NCBI RefSeq assembly: GCF_028657905.1
Contig: NZ_CP117781.1
Coordinates: 434,001 to 498,000 of the forward strand
Length of the DNA: 64,000 nt
DNA from: Burkholderia sp. FERM BP-3421
GTDB lineage: Bacteria; Pseudomonadota; Gammaproteobacteria; Burkholderiales; Burkholderiaceae
Direction: 5' to 3'
Positions 34,063-43,407 of the stretch are shown here, piece by piece (the first letter of the stretch is position 1; each line of letters starts with the position of its first letter). Made by a program: the position numbers and the translations under genes. The notes under the pieces were generated by a model that saw nothing but the letters and a program-made list of their open reading frames with translations, made no database searches and had not been told where the DNA came from.

Positions 34063-35685
34063 ATGTTACGTCTAAGCGAAGTCAAACTCCCCCTCGATCA
34101 CCCCGAAAGTGATCTCGAAGCCGCGATCCGGGCGCGCCTCGCGGACCTCGGCGTGGCGGCAGACGAACTCCTCCGCTATACGGTGTTCCGCCGTGCGCAC
34201 GACGCCCGCAAGCGCGCCGACATCAAGCTGACGTATATCGTCGATGTCGAGGTCAAGAACGAAGCGGCCGCGCTCGAGCGGCTCGCCGGCAAGCCGCATT
34301 GCGGCGTGACGCCCGACATGGCGTACCGCTTCGTCGCGAAGGCGCCCGAGCATACCGAGGCCCTGCGCCCGGTCGTCATCGGCATGGGGCCGTGCGGGCT
34401 GTTCGCCGGGCTGATCCTCGCGCAGATGGGATTCCGCCCCATCATCCTCGAACGCGGCAAGGCCGTGCGCGAGCGCACCAAGGACACCTTCGGCCTGTGG
34501 CGCAAGGGCGTGCTCAATCCCGAATCCAACGTGCAGTTCGGCGAAGGCGGGGCCGGGACGTTCTCCGACGGCAAGCTGTACAGCCAGATCAAGGATCCTC
34601 ACCACTATGGCCGCAAGGTGCTGGACGAATTCGTCAAGGCGGGTGCGCCGGACGACATCCTGTATCTGAGCCGGCCGCACATCGGCACGTTCCGCCTCGT
34701 CAGCATGGTGGAAAAAATGCGCGCGACCATCCACGAACTCGGTGGGGAAGTGCGCTTCGAGACCCGGGTCGACGACATCGAGATCGATCAGGGCAAGGTG
34801 CGCGCGCTCAAGCTCTCGAACGGGGAAACGCTGCGCTGCGACCACGTGGTGCTGGCGGTCGGCCACAGCGCGCGCGACACCTTCCAGATGCTGCACGATC
34901 GCGGCGTCTATATCGAAGCCAAGCCGTTCTCGCTGGGTTTCCGCATCGAACATCCGCAGGGGCTGATCGATCGCAGCCGCTTCGGCAAGTTCGCGGGCCA
35001 CAAGCAGCTTGGCGCGGCCGACTACAAGGTGGTCCACCACTGCAGCAACGGCCGGGCCGTCTACAGCTTCTGCATGTGCCCCGGCGGCACGGTGGTCGCG
35101 GCGACCTCCGAGCCGGGCCGCGTGGTCACCAACGGCATGAGCCAGTACTCGCGGGCCGAGCGCAATGCGAATGCGGGCATCGTCGTCGGCATCACGCCGG
35201 AAGACTATCCGGGCGGCCCGCTCGCGGGCATCGCGTTCCAGCGCAAATGGGAAGAGCGCGCATTCGAACTCGGCGGCGGCGATTACTCGGCGCCCGGCCA
35301 GCTGGTCGGGGATTTCATCGCGGGCCGGCCGTCGACGTCGCTGGGTTCCGTGGCGCCGTCGTACAAGCCCGGCGTGCACCCGACCGATCTCAGCACCGCG
35401 CTCCCGGACTACGTGATCGAAGCGATCCGTGAAGCCCTGCCCGAGATCGACAAGAAGATCGCGGGCTTCGCGATGCACGACGCCGTGCTCACCGGCGTGG
35501 AGACGCGCACGTCGTCGCCGATCCGGGTTCGACGCAAGGACGACTATCAAAGCATGAACGTCGAAGGCCTGTATCCGGCCGGCGAAGGCGCGGGGTACGC
35601 GGGCGGCATCTATTCGGCCGCGATCGACGGCATCGAAGTCGCGCAGGCGGTGGCGCTCAATCTGACGTCGACGCGCGCATCCTGA
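34063..35685 (+). CDS. FAD-dependent dehydrogenase-like flavoprotein
   Basis: A 540-residue flavoprotein of the large FAD-dependent dehydrogenase group (COG2509-like). Residues 1-95 are an alpha/beta domain with VFRRAHDARKRADIKLTY; the dinucleotide-binding motif VVIGMGPCGLFAGLILAQMG follows at about 103-122 and VQFGEGGAGTFSDGKLYSQI near 158. Near the C-terminus GLYPAGEGAGYAGGIYSAAIDG is the second FAD contact. The natural substrate is unknown for the family. The ATG at 34063 has no good ribosome-binding site; the frame is open upstream to 33922 but that part is not conserved-looking. Confidence 0.88.
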   Translation: MLRLSEVKLPLDHPESDLEAAIRARLADLGVAADELLRYTVFRRAHDARKRADIKLTYIVDVEVKNEAAALERLAGKPHCGVTPDMAYRFVAKAPEHTEALRPVVIGMGPCGLFAGLILAQMGFRPIILERGKAVRERTKDTFGLWRKGVLNPESNVQFGEGGAGTFSDGKLYSQIKDPHHYGRKVLDEFVKAGAPDDILYLSRPHIGTFRLVSMVEKMRATIHELGGEVRFETRVDDIEIDQGKVRALKLSNGETLRCDHVVLAVGHSARDTFQMLHDRGVYIEAKPFSLGFRIEHPQGLIDRSRFGKFAGHKQLGAADYKVVHHCSNGRAVYSFCMCPGGTVVAATSEPGRVVTNGMSQYSRAERNANAGIVVGITPEDYPGGPLAGIAFQRKWEERAFELGGGDYSAPGQLVGDFIAGRPSTSLGSVAPSYKPGVHPTDLSTALPDYVIEAIREALPEIDKKIAGFAMHDAVLTGVETRTSSPIRVRRKDDYQSMNVEGLYPAGEGAGYAGGIYSAAIDGIEVAQAVALNLTSTRAS

Positions 35686-35701
35686 TGCGCCGGGCCCCGC
35701 T

Positions 35702-35725
35702 CGGCTCACGAAGGTTCGTGAGCCG
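35702..35725. terminator. Perfect hairpin after the flavoprotein gene
   Basis: CGGCTCACGAA (35702-35712) is the exact reverse complement of TTCGTGAGCCG (35715-35725). It follows the stop by 17 bases. No T-run follows. Confidence 0.6.
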
Positions 35726-35872
35726 GGTGGCGCCGGCTTTCGCGTGTCGGCCCGGGCGCGAGGCCGATGACCATCCAGGGCCGCTCCCGACCGGCCCGCC
35801 CCGATCCTCTCGGGCATTCCGTGGGGTGGCGCTTTTCACGAGGCGTCGCGCAACGCCACGCGCGTCACCCTT

Positions 35873-36883
35873 TCACGACAACGGCGTGTGCAAGGGCGTG
35901 TGCGGAGCCGGGCTGTCGAGCCAATGCACGCTGAACAGATGCGCGTCGTCGATCCAAACCGGCCCCGGCACGAACCCCGCCTCGCGCGCCAACGCATGAA
36001 ATCCATCGATCGTGAACTTGTGCGAGTTCTCGGTGTGCAGCGTTTCGCCCTGCGCGAATCTGAAACGCCGGCCCGCGACCTGGACGGCCTGATCGCGGCG
36101 GCTTACGAGATGCATTTCGATCCGCTGCCGGATGCCATCGTAGAACGCGCGATGCGCCCACGCATCCAGCGCGAAATCCGCCGCCAGTTCAGCGTTCGCG
36201 CGCCGCAGCAGATTCAGGTTGAATGCGGCCGTCACGCCCGCCGCATCGTTGTAGGCGCGATGCAGGATGGCCGGGTCCTTCACCAGATCGACCCCGATCA
36301 ACAACGCGCCGCCCGCGAGCAGCGCCGCCGCGTGACGTAGAAACGCCGTCGCCTCGGCAATCGAGAAATTGCCGATCGTCGACCCCAGGAAGCACCCGAC
36401 GCGCCGTCCGTCCAGCTGCTCGAGCGGCCGCCACTGCGTCGGCTGCAGGTAATCGGCCACCACCGGCCTGACGTCGAGCGATGGGTAGGTCGCGCGCAAC
36501 GTCAGCGCCTCGCGTGCAAGATGCTCGGCGGAAATATCCACCGGCAGATAAGCGCGCGGCGCGAGCCCCGCCGAGTTCAACGCGTCGAGCACGATGCGGA
36601 TTTTCGCGAGCGAGCCCGCGCCGAACTCGATCAACTGCGCTTTTGCGCCGATCCGCGCCGCGATCTCGCCCGCATGCCGGCCGAGAATCGCGTATTCGGT
36701 ACGCGTCGGATAATACTCGGGCAGCGCGCAGATCCGGTCGAACAGCGCGGACCCGGCCGCGTCGTAGAAATACTTCGGCGCGATGCTGCGCGGCGTGCGG
36801 CCGAGCCCTTCCAGCAGATCGCGGCCGAACGGGCTGGCGCGCATCGTATCGAACGCGTCGCGCGCGTCGAGGTCGTCAGGCAT
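35873..36883 (-). CDS. egtD: L-histidine N-alpha-methyltransferase
   Basis: A 336-residue SAM-dependent enzyme that trimethylates histidine to hercynine, the first step of ergothioneine synthesis. Signatures are KYFYDAAGSALFDRICALPEYYPTRTE, IEFGAGSLAKIRIVLDAL (SAM site) and CFLGSTIGNFS, and the C-terminal TENSHKFTIDGFHALAREAGF that binds substrate. The ATG at 36883 overlaps the egtB stop by 8 bases, so the pair is translationally coupled. Intact by all motifs. The last residues (PAPHTPLHTPLS) are a non-conserved tail. Confidence 0.94.
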   Translation of the reverse strand: MPDDLDARDAFDTMRASPFGRDLLEGLGRTPRSIAPKYFYDAAGSALFDRICALPEYYPTRTEYAILGRHAGEIAARIGAKAQLIEFGAGSLAKIRIVLDALNSAGLAPRAYLPVDISAEHLAREALTLRATYPSLDVRPVVADYLQPTQWRPLEQLDGRRVGCFLGSTIGNFSIAEATAFLRHAAALLAGGALLIGVDLVKDPAILHRAYNDAAGVTAAFNLNLLRRANAELAADFALDAWAHRAFYDGIRQRIEMHLVSRRDQAVQVAGRRFRFAQGETLHTENSHKFTIDGFHALAREAGFVPGPVWIDDAHLFSVHWLDSPAPHTPLHTPLS

Positions 36884-38096
36884 CCTTTGCAAGGCGTACT
36901 CCCGAGAACTGCCAGCGCGCTGCCGGCGGAAAGAAGTTGCGATAGGTCGGTCGCGCATGGCCGGACGGCGTCGCGACGCTGCCCCCGCGCAATACCTGCT
37001 GCCCGACCATGAACTTGCCGTTGTACTCGGCCGCGATGCCGGGCAGCGGCCGAAAGCCGGGATACGGCGCATAGGCGGAGCGCGTCCACTGCCATACACT
37101 GTCGCTGACCTGTGCGATGCCGGGCAGGATGCTCGCCGCCTCCCATTCGAATTCGGTCGGCAGGCGCGCCTGCGCCCATTCCGCATAAGCGGCGGCCTCA
37201 TAGAAGCTCAGATGCGCGACCGGCGCCGTGCGATCGAGCGCGTGCGCGCCGCCGAGCCCGAACACGAGCCAATCGCCGCGCATGTCGCCCGGCTGCCAAT
37301 AGAGCGGTGCGCGCCACGCTTCGCGCTGCACGGTCGCCCAGCCGTCGGACAGCCACAGCTCGGGGCGCGCATAGCCGTCGTCCGCGATGAAATCCGCGTA
37401 TTCGCCGTTGGTGACGAGGCGGTTTCCGATCGAATAGGGCTGCAGCAGCACTGGATGGCGCGGCCGTTCATTATCGAAGGCGAACCCGCGCCCCGCATCG
37501 CCGACCTCGACCGCGCCGCCCGGGTGCGACAGCCAGCGCAGCGCGCCCGACGGCGCGACCGCGCGCGGCGCGGCGTGCGCGCGGTACGCGGGCAGCAGCG
37601 GATTGAGCGAGAACGCGTGCAGGATGTCGGTCAGGATCAACTCCTGGTGCTGCTGCTCGTGATGCAGGCCCAGCTCGATCTCGGCGGCGAACGCGCCGCG
37701 CGCGCCCTCCGGCGTGTCGTCCAGCAAACGCAGGAGCGCGGCGTCGACGTGCTCGCGGTAGCGTCGCACCTCGTCGAGCGACGGCCGCGACAGCAGCCCG
37801 CGCTGCGGACGCGCATGTCGCGGGCCGAGCGCTTCGTAATAGGAATTGAAAAGATAGGCGTAGTGCGCGTCGAACGGCGTGTAGCCGCGCGCGTGGCGTG
37901 CGAGCACGACGGTCTCGAAGAACCAGGTCGTGTGCGCGAGATGCCACTTGGTCGGGCTCGCGTCCGGCATGGACTGCAAGGCCTGATCCTCCGCGCTCAG
38001 CGGCGCGGCGAGCGCGGTGCTGTGCGTGCGCACATCCAGGAAGCGTCGGCGCAGGGCGTCGCCCGGCAGACGTGTCGGAGCTGCTCGTTCCGTCAT
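36876..38096 (-). CDS. egtB: Ergothioneine biosynthesis sulfoxide synthase EgtB
   Basis: A 406-residue iron enzyme that joins a thiol donor to hercynine with oxygen. The N-terminal DinB-like domain supplies the iron-binding His residues: KWHLAHTTWFFE (His52) and LGLHHEQQHQEL (His146, His150). The C-terminal formylglycine-enzyme-like domain shows PVAHLSFYEAAAYAEWAQARLPTE, VWQWTRSAYAPYPGF and VLRGGSVATP. With egtD it makes a two-gene operon; no egtA, egtC or egtE is adjacent, as is usual for proteobacteria using cysteine directly. In this family that means C-S lyase must come from elsewhere in the genome. Confidence 0.94.
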   Translation of the reverse strand: MTERAAPTRLPGDALRRRFLDVRTHSTALAAPLSAEDQALQSMPDASPTKWHLAHTTWFFETVVLARHARGYTPFDAHYAYLFNSYYEALGPRHARPQRGLLSRPSLDEVRRYREHVDAALLRLLDDTPEGARGAFAAEIELGLHHEQQHQELILTDILHAFSLNPLLPAYRAHAAPRAVAPSGALRWLSHPGGAVEVGDAGRGFAFDNERPRHPVLLQPYSIGNRLVTNGEYADFIADDGYARPELWLSDGWATVQREAWRAPLYWQPGDMRGDWLVFGLGGAHALDRTAPVAHLSFYEAAAYAEWAQARLPTEFEWEAASILPGIAQVSDSVWQWTRSAYAPYPGFRPLPGIAAEYNGKFMVGQQVLRGGSVATPSGHARPTYRNFFPPAARWQFSGVRLAKDA

Positions 38097-38513
38097 CGGC
38101 TGTCATCCTGACTGGGGGGCCCGCTCGGCGCGCTCGCGGGCTGCGGCGACGCCTCCGTCGAGGCGTCGTCGGGCTTTCGGCGTGCGGCTCGCGGCGCGCA
38201 CCGGTTCATCATAGGCGATGAACGCTCATCGCGTGATGACAACCCATGACAGTCGTCGCACGCGGGGCATGCCGTCGGGACGCGCGAAACCGGCTGGGCG
38301 TGAAGCCGGGCGGCGGGTCCGCGCCTGCGCACGACGCCGGGCGGATGTCGCGAACGCCGGTTTCGCGGGCTGACGTTTGACTTGCGGAAAATCGATGAGG
38401 CGGCGCGCGCCCGACGCGCGGGCGCGCGTCGGCGTGCATTGATATGACGTTTGAATGGGCTCGCGGGCTCGCGGGCTCGCGGGCTCACGCCGCGACCCGA
38501 GCCCGCGGCCCGC
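38097..38513. other. Gap upstream of egtB
   Basis: About 415 bases between the acyltransferase end and egtB. It holds the 8-base repeats at 38457-38488 and a GC-rich stretch; the egtB promoter is presumably near 38200-38250. Nothing else seen. Confidence 0.45.
38457..38488. repeat. Four 8-bp tandem repeats
   Basis: GGGCTCGC repeated three times and a fourth GGGCTCAC, 25 bases beyond the acyltransferase stop. GAGCCCGCGG shortly after (about 38499) can pair with a repeat unit, so transcripts of the acyltransferase gene may form a hairpin here. Confidence 0.8.
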
Positions 38514-40493
38514 TCAGCGCGCGGCGTGCAGCCGCCGCGCGAGCGTGGCGGCCAACAGGTCCGCGCCCGCCGGCGTGAGGTGCGCGTCGTCGAAGGTGAC
38601 GATCTTGCCGGGCTGGTCCGCCGACGCGTCGCCGCCGACGCGCGTCAGGCAGCCGCGCGCATCGCAGAACGCGTCGTAGCCGGACAGGTAGCGGATGCCG
38701 AGCGTCGCGGCGGTCGCGCGCGCCTCCTGGTCGATCGCGCGGACATCCGCTTCGAGGCCGAAGGTCGAGCGCTCCGGCAGCGGCGCATGTTCCGCGCGCC
38801 AGTAGCGCCAGTACACCTTCGGCAGCGAATCCTGCCAGCGCGGCACGGGTCCGATCAGCATGATGTCCTGCACGCCGGCGCGGCGGATGGCCGCGACGGT
38901 CGGCGCCAGGTTTGGCAACTGCTCGGGCAGCCAGCGGCCCGTCAGCACGACGGTGGCGGGATGCGCGGCGGCGAGCTGGCGCAGGATGCGCGCGTGGATG
39001 GCCGCGCAGCGCGGCGCGACCGCCTGCGCGCCGATCAGCGGAGGGCAGCCCGAGGCGGTGTATTGCGCGATCCGCATGCCGAGCACGTCGCGATGCTGCA
39101 CGAGTCCCGGATACAGCGCGGCGGCGTGCGAGTCGCCCCACAGGAACAACAGGGGCGCGGCGCCGGCTTCCGTGCACGCGGGCGCGAACGGGCGATCATT
39201 GTCGGCGTCGCCTTCGAGGTAGCAGGCATGCCTGCGCCAATCGCGGTCGACATCGAGGTCGACGTCCTGCGCGAAACGCGTGACGGAATGCGACATCCGG
39301 AACGCGAGGCCGTCGCGCCGGTACGTGGTGTAGCCGGCGTAGGCGATGCCCGCCATCAGCACGACGAGCGCCGCGACCTTGAGCGGCGTGCGTGCGCGCC
39401 GGCGCAGCGGCTGCTCGATGAAGCGGTAGGTGAGCCAGGCGAGCGGCAAGCCGGCCAGCGCGAGCGCGGCGCGCAGCGTCCACGGCGGCGTCTCTCCCCA
39501 CGTGATGCGCGCATAGGACAGCAGCGGCCAGTGATACAGATAGAGCGGGTAGCTGATGAGCCCGATCGATACCATCGCACGTTGCGACAGCAGGGTGCGG
39601 TTGATCCATGCCTGCGGGCCGGCGTCGATCAGCAGGCATGCACCGAGTGTCGGCAGCAGCGCCCACCAGCCCGGGAACGCCGCGTCCTTGTCGAGCACGC
39701 AGATCGACAGCGCGAGCAGCACGAGGCCCGCCGCGGATTTGCGGTTTGCCTGGGCGGACGATGCGCCGGGCGCGGCGTGATGGCGGATCGCCAGCATGCC
39801 GCCCATCATCAGTTCCCAGGCGCGGGTGAGCGGGGAGTAGAAGTCGGCCACCGGGTACAGCTTCACCGTCAGGACGTTGGCGAGGAACGACGCGAGGCCC
39901 GCGCCCGCGACGAGCAGCGCGATCGACATGCGCCGCCGCCAGGCGAGCCACAGCGCCATCGGCCAGAGCAGGTAGAACTGTTCCTCGACGCCGAGCGACC
40001 ACAGGTGCAGCAGGGGCTTCAGCTCGGCCGAGGTGTCGAAGTAGCCGGCTTCCTGCCACTGCATGAGGTTGGTCACCGACAGCGCGCCGCCCATCAGGTG
40101 CTTGCCGAACGTCTTGAACTCGCTGTCGAGCAGGTTGAACCAGCCGAATGCGTAGCTCGCGAGGCCCATCAGCAGCAGCGCGGGGAACAGCCGCTTGACG
40201 CGCCGCGCGTAGAAGTCGCCGAACGAGAAGGTCCGCTGGTCCAGTTCGCGCAGCATCAGCGCGTGGATCAGGTAGCCGGAGATGACGAAGAAGAGGTCGA
40301 CGCCGACGAAGCCGCCCCGCAACAGGCTCGGAAACGCATGGAACAGGACGACGGAGACGACGGCGACCGCACGCAGCCCGTCGATGTCGGGCCGGTAGGC
40401 GGGATGCCCGCCGCGTGCGTGGACGAGGGCCGCGGCCGGGCTTCGCGCCCCCTCCATCGGCACGACGACGCGTGAACCTTGAACTTGGTCCAT
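38514..40493 (-). CDS. OafA-type membrane acyltransferase with SGNH domain
   Basis: A 659-residue inner-membrane protein. The N-terminal acyltransferase-3 domain has YRPDIDGLRAVAVVSVVLFH, GFVGVDLFFVISGYLI and LLHLWSLGVEEQFYLLWP, with about ten membrane helices to residue 400. The C-terminal periplasmic SGNH hydrolase-like domain carries LFLWGDSHAAALYPG and VTFDDAHLTPAGADL. Such two-domain proteins O-acetylate lipopolysaccharide O-antigen or other surface sugars. No polysaccharide cluster is next to it. The ribosome-binding site is weak; the start fits the family. Confidence 0.92.
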   Translation of the reverse strand: MDQVQGSRVVVPMEGARSPAAALVHARGGHPAYRPDIDGLRAVAVVSVVLFHAFPSLLRGGFVGVDLFFVISGYLIHALMLRELDQRTFSFGDFYARRVKRLFPALLLMGLASYAFGWFNLLDSEFKTFGKHLMGGALSVTNLMQWQEAGYFDTSAELKPLLHLWSLGVEEQFYLLWPMALWLAWRRRMSIALLVAGAGLASFLANVLTVKLYPVADFYSPLTRAWELMMGGMLAIRHHAAPGASSAQANRKSAAGLVLLALSICVLDKDAAFPGWWALLPTLGACLLIDAGPQAWINRTLLSQRAMVSIGLISYPLYLYHWPLLSYARITWGETPPWTLRAALALAGLPLAWLTYRFIEQPLRRRARTPLKVAALVVLMAGIAYAGYTTYRRDGLAFRMSHSVTRFAQDVDLDVDRDWRRHACYLEGDADNDRPFAPACTEAGAAPLLFLWGDSHAAALYPGLVQHRDVLGMRIAQYTASGCPPLIGAQAVAPRCAAIHARILRQLAAAHPATVVLTGRWLPEQLPNLAPTVAAIRRAGVQDIMLIGPVPRWQDSLPKVYWRYWRAEHAPLPERSTFGLEADVRAIDQEARATAATLGIRYLSGYDAFCDARGCLTRVGGDASADQPGKIVTFDDAHLTPAGADLLAATLARRLHAAR

Positions 40494-40696
40494 CTGCTGA
40501 TAACCCCGTAATGACGTTTTTGTTTTCTGCGAATCCGCGCACTATCGCGCGTGACTCAATAATCGAGCCCGGATTCTAGGGGCATTATTGAGATAAAACG
40601 AGCAATTGTTGCATCTCGGTTGACGGGCGCGATCTTCGGCGCGGGAGTGCGGGCGCGCCGCTGCGAACGCGGCCCGCCTGCGCCGGCCGCCGGCGC

Positions 40697-41587
40697 TTAT
40701 TTGTTCGCGTCCGCCGAAAGACCGATGAAAGGCATGGGCGAGTGCGGCGACATGTAGGTCGGCAGTTTGCCGTCCCAGCGATTGATGGCCTGCAGGCGCA
40801 GATATTCGTCGCCGCCGTTGGTCTTGATCGCCTGGGCCTGGATCGCGATCGCCTTGGCCTCGCCTTCGGCCTGCGCGATCTTCTGGTCGGCTTCGAACTT
40901 GACGCGCTGCAGCTCGCGCTCGGCCTGTTCCGCCTTCTGGCTCGCGGTGACCTTGGCTTCGATCGCCTGGTCGAACGCTTCGCTGAACGCGAAGGCGGTG
41001 ATGTTGATGTCCTGGATCACGAAGCCGTAGGGCTTGAGCTTCGCTTCGAGCGAGGCGAGGATGTCCTGCGACACGAGCTGCCGTTCGGTGACGAGCTGCT
41101 CGGCGGTGTAGCGCGAGACCACCGCCTTGAACACCTCGAACATCGCGGGCTGGACGTAGTCGGACTCGTAGGTCAGCGACGGCGCCATCGCGTAGAGCGC
41201 CCGCACGCGCGACGGGTCGACGCGATAGTTCATCGTGAGGTCGGTGTGCACGGATTGCAGATCCTTCGACGCCGCCTGGGCTTTCTCGACCCGCGCGACC
41301 GCGACGCCGACGAAGACTTCATGCACGTTCGACACCGGGCTGACCACATGCAGCCCCTCGGGCAGCGTGTCGGCCTCGATGTGGCCGAAGGTGGTGACGA
41401 CGCCGTAGGTCGATTGCCGGACCTGCGTGAGCGACATGAACAGCAGCCCGGCCAGCGTGACGCCGACGAACGCGGCGATCCCGACGGACGGGCGCAGCTT
41501 CCTCGGGTTGGAGCGGGCGGCGAGGCCGGTGGTGAGCGCGACCGCGATGACGCCCGCGAAAATCACGATGAAGAGGATCTTGCCCAT
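40697..41587 (-). CDS. SPFH/Band 7 membrane protein (prohibitin/HflC-like)
   Basis: A 296-residue protein with two N-terminal hydrophobic segments (residues 3-22 and 35-53) and an SPFH domain from YGVVTTFGHIEADTLPEGLHVV to about residue 190, then a coiled-coil region (ASQKAEQAERELQRVKFEAD). Family members assemble into membrane rings that organise proteases or microdomains. AAGGA lies 7 bases before the ATG. It is a single gene without an hflK/hflX neighbour, so equating it with HflC would be unsafe. Confidence 0.88.
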   Translation of the reverse strand: MGKILFIVIFAGVIAVALTTGLAARSNPRKLRPSVGIAAFVGVTLAGLLFMSLTQVRQSTYGVVTTFGHIEADTLPEGLHVVSPVSNVHEVFVGVAVARVEKAQAASKDLQSVHTDLTMNYRVDPSRVRALYAMAPSLTYESDYVQPAMFEVFKAVVSRYTAEQLVTERQLVSQDILASLEAKLKPYGFVIQDINITAFAFSEAFDQAIEAKVTASQKAEQAERELQRVKFEADQKIAQAEGEAKAIAIQAQAIKTNGGDEYLRLQAINRWDGKLPTYMSPHSPMPFIGLSADANK

Positions 41588-41973
41588 CTTGTGGTCCTTC
41601 TTATGGTCTCTCAGTGGTGTGTGTCCACCTCCGCGGCGTGGTACGCGCGGCGGCGTCGGCCAGTGTAGCGGAACGCGCGCCTTTTCTCATCGATCGTGGA
41701 AATTGTCTCGAATATCGGCAATGACCTATTGCGTGAGGTCACGGATGCCTATTTCCGACGTTTTGTTGAATGGGTTTAAAGCGACCGGCGGGCTCGCAGG
41801 CAAAGGCGTCGGCGCTGAATGGAGGGGATCGGAAGGGGGATTGGCGCATGCCGTTTCCGGTGCGACAACGTTGAATTGTGATTTCAAATATTCATTCGAT
41901 TTGAGCGGCCCATTACGATGTTTTCAAGACATCGCGCCAGGGGGCGCGGTGGGACGTCATTCTGGAGGCCACG
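41588..41973. other. AT-richer divergent spacer
   Basis: About 385 bases with a clear GC drop. Two inverted repeats: TGACCT/AGGTCA (41722-41741) and CGATGT/ACATCG (41916-41934). They may be operators for the SPFH gene or the secreted protein gene. Confidence 0.5.
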
Positions 41974-42336
41974 ATGAAATCGCTCGTCCCCCTGCTCGCG
42001 CTGTCCGGCGCGCTCGCCGGGCTGCCCGCCGTCGCATTCGCGCAACCGGACGGCGGCGCGGGATCGTTCGGCTGGTGGGCGGCGCGCGCCGATACGGACC
42101 GGCAGCTGCTGCAACTGCAGCGCGTCGGCTATCGCGCCACCTCGGCCGGCAACCAGCGCTATCCGCTCGACATGCAGCGCGCGCTCGCGCGCGTCCATCA
42201 CCCGCAGCCGGACCGCTCAGCCGAAGCGCGCGCGGCGATGGAGGCGCGCGTCGCCGAGGATACGCAGTCCGGGCGTCCGGTGCGGGCGTTCTGCGTGAAG
42301 ACCGCCTACTACCTGAAGGGCGAGAACACGTTCTGA
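41974..42336 (+). CDS. Small secreted protein of unknown function
   Basis: A 120-residue protein with a signal peptide (MKSLVPLLALSGALAGLPAVAFA). The mature part is polar, with LLQLQRVGYRATSAGNQRYP and MQRALARVHHPQP, and a single Cys near the C-terminus. Its organisation (signal peptide, short helix with RxGY, basic tail) recalls the many small periplasmic proteins of Burkholderia, of which DUF4148 is one, but the match is incomplete. GGAGG lies 5 bases before the ATG. Confidence 0.75.
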   Translation: MKSLVPLLALSGALAGLPAVAFAQPDGGAGSFGWWAARADTDRQLLQLQRVGYRATSAGNQRYPLDMQRALARVHHPQPDRSAEARAAMEARVAEDTQSGRPVRAFCVKTAYYLKGENTF

Positions 42337-42390
42337 GCGGGGCGGCGTGCGTCCGACGCGGCGTGCCCCGCACGGCTTAGGGAGGACGGG

Positions 42391-43284
42391 ATGAAACACG
42401 GGAACAAGGGAAAGGGCCGCCGGCCCATGACGAAGGCGTGGCTGCTGCCGATGCCGCCCGCCCAGGTGCGGTCGATCTCCCTCAAATATCACCTGGCGCT
42501 CGTCGCGATGCGCGGCGGTCATGGCGATCTCGAGATGCTGCGGCGTTTGCAGACGGCCGTGTACCTGGTGTTCCTGCTCAGCGATCTGGCCGACGTGCCC
42601 GATGCGCAGATCGCGCTGTGCGTCGAGGCGGAGCGCGTGCTCGAACGCGCGGAGGCGCGCTGCGCGCTCGATGCGGCCGACAGCCCGGTGCTGGAACGCC
42701 TCGTCACGCTGCAGGACGATTACTTCGCGACCCTGCCGAGATATCAGCTGTCCGAACTGTGGCAGCACGTGTCGGCGTGCGCGACGAGCGGCGTGAAGCT
42801 GCCGGTCGCGGCGGCGCTGGCCGCGGCGGCGCGCGGCGGCCAGCGCCGCCTGACGCCAGCGGGCGCGGCCGTCTGCCCGCTAGTCGGTCAACCCGGCCAG
42901 ATTCAACGTATACGAACGCCCGATCCAGGTCGCGCAGTCGCGATGGTCGCGCAGTTCGTCGCGGGTGTTCGGATGCAGGAAGATGTCGAGCGCGCCGTGA
43001 TTCAGCACGAGCCACGGCACGATGGTGTCGAAGTGCTCGCGCCCGAACGCGAGCTGGTACGACCAGACCGGATGCGGGCCGACCGGCTGCTCGTGGAAGC
43101 GGCCGAGTTGCAGCCGCGCGCCGAACTGCTGGTCGACGACCTCGCGGAAGGCCCAGGCGGCATCGCGATGGGCGGCGTCGAAATAGACGTGCGCATGCCA
43201 GCTTTCGATGGCGGCGGGATCGAGCAGGGACATGACGGTTCTCGGGCGGGAGGGATGCGCGGCATCGTGGTGCGCCGCGGATGA
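42391..43284 (+). CDS. Hypothetical protein; frame runs antisense through the next gene
   Basis: The start at 42391 has GGAGG 5 bases upstream. Residues 1-160 look like a real protein: a basic start, AWLLPMPPAQVRSISLKYHL, a helical region LRRLQTAVYLVFLLSDLADV and CVEAERVLERAEAR. From about residue 163 (42880 onward) the frame overlaps, on the opposite strand, the whole dioxygenase-like gene, and its composition there looks like antisense shadow. Probably the original stop near 42850-42885 was lost by a small frame change or the protein really is extended. Family unknown. Confidence 0.55.
   Translation: MKHGNKGKGRRPMTKAWLLPMPPAQVRSISLKYHLALVAMRGGHGDLEMLRRLQTAVYLVFLLSDLADVPDAQIALCVEAERVLERAEARCALDAADSPVLERLVTLQDDYFATLPRYQLSELWQHVSACATSGVKLPVAAALAAAARGGQRRLTPAGAAVCPLVGQPGQIQRIRTPDPGRAVAMVAQFVAGVRMQEDVERAVIQHEPRHDGVEVLAPERELVRPDRMRADRLLVEAAELQPRAELLVDDLAEGPGGIAMGGVEIDVRMPAFDGGGIEQGHDGSRAGGMRGIVVRRG
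42880..43233 (-). CDS. DOPA 4,5-dioxygenase-family protein
   Basis: A 117-residue protein of the small DOPA-dioxygenase family. Conserved features are SWHAHVYFDA at the start, FHEQPVGPHPVWSYQLAF in the middle and WLVLNHGALDIFLHPNT near the end, with the His residues that bind iron in the fungal enzyme. Bacterial homologues can open catechol rings, but the physiological substrate is often unknown. Its ribosome-binding site is modest. It is convergent with, and overlapped by, the frame of the upstream hypothetical gene. Confidence 0.85.
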   Translation of the reverse strand: MSLLDPAAIESWHAHVYFDAAHRDAAWAFREVVDQQFGARLQLGRFHEQPVGPHPVWSYQLAFGREHFDTIVPWLVLNHGALDIFLHPNTRDELRDHRDCATWIGRSYTLNLAGLTD

Positions 43285-43330
43285 AACGAGGATAGTAGCG
43301 CGTGCGCGCGAGACGCGTGCGGCGCACCAG

Positions 43331-43366
43331 CAAAAAGGGCGTCACGGACCGAGTCCGTGACGCCCC
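43331..43366 (-). terminator. Rho-independent terminator of hpnH
   Basis: On the minus strand GGGCGTCACGGAC pairs with GTCCGTGACGCCC (stem 13 bases, 43337-43365, loop of 3) and is followed by TTTTT (43332-43336). It lies about 40 bases after the hpnH stop. Confidence 0.93.
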
Positions 43367-43407
43367 TTGCGTCGGTCAGGCTGCACGGCGCGCGCGGCGC
43401 CGCGCGG

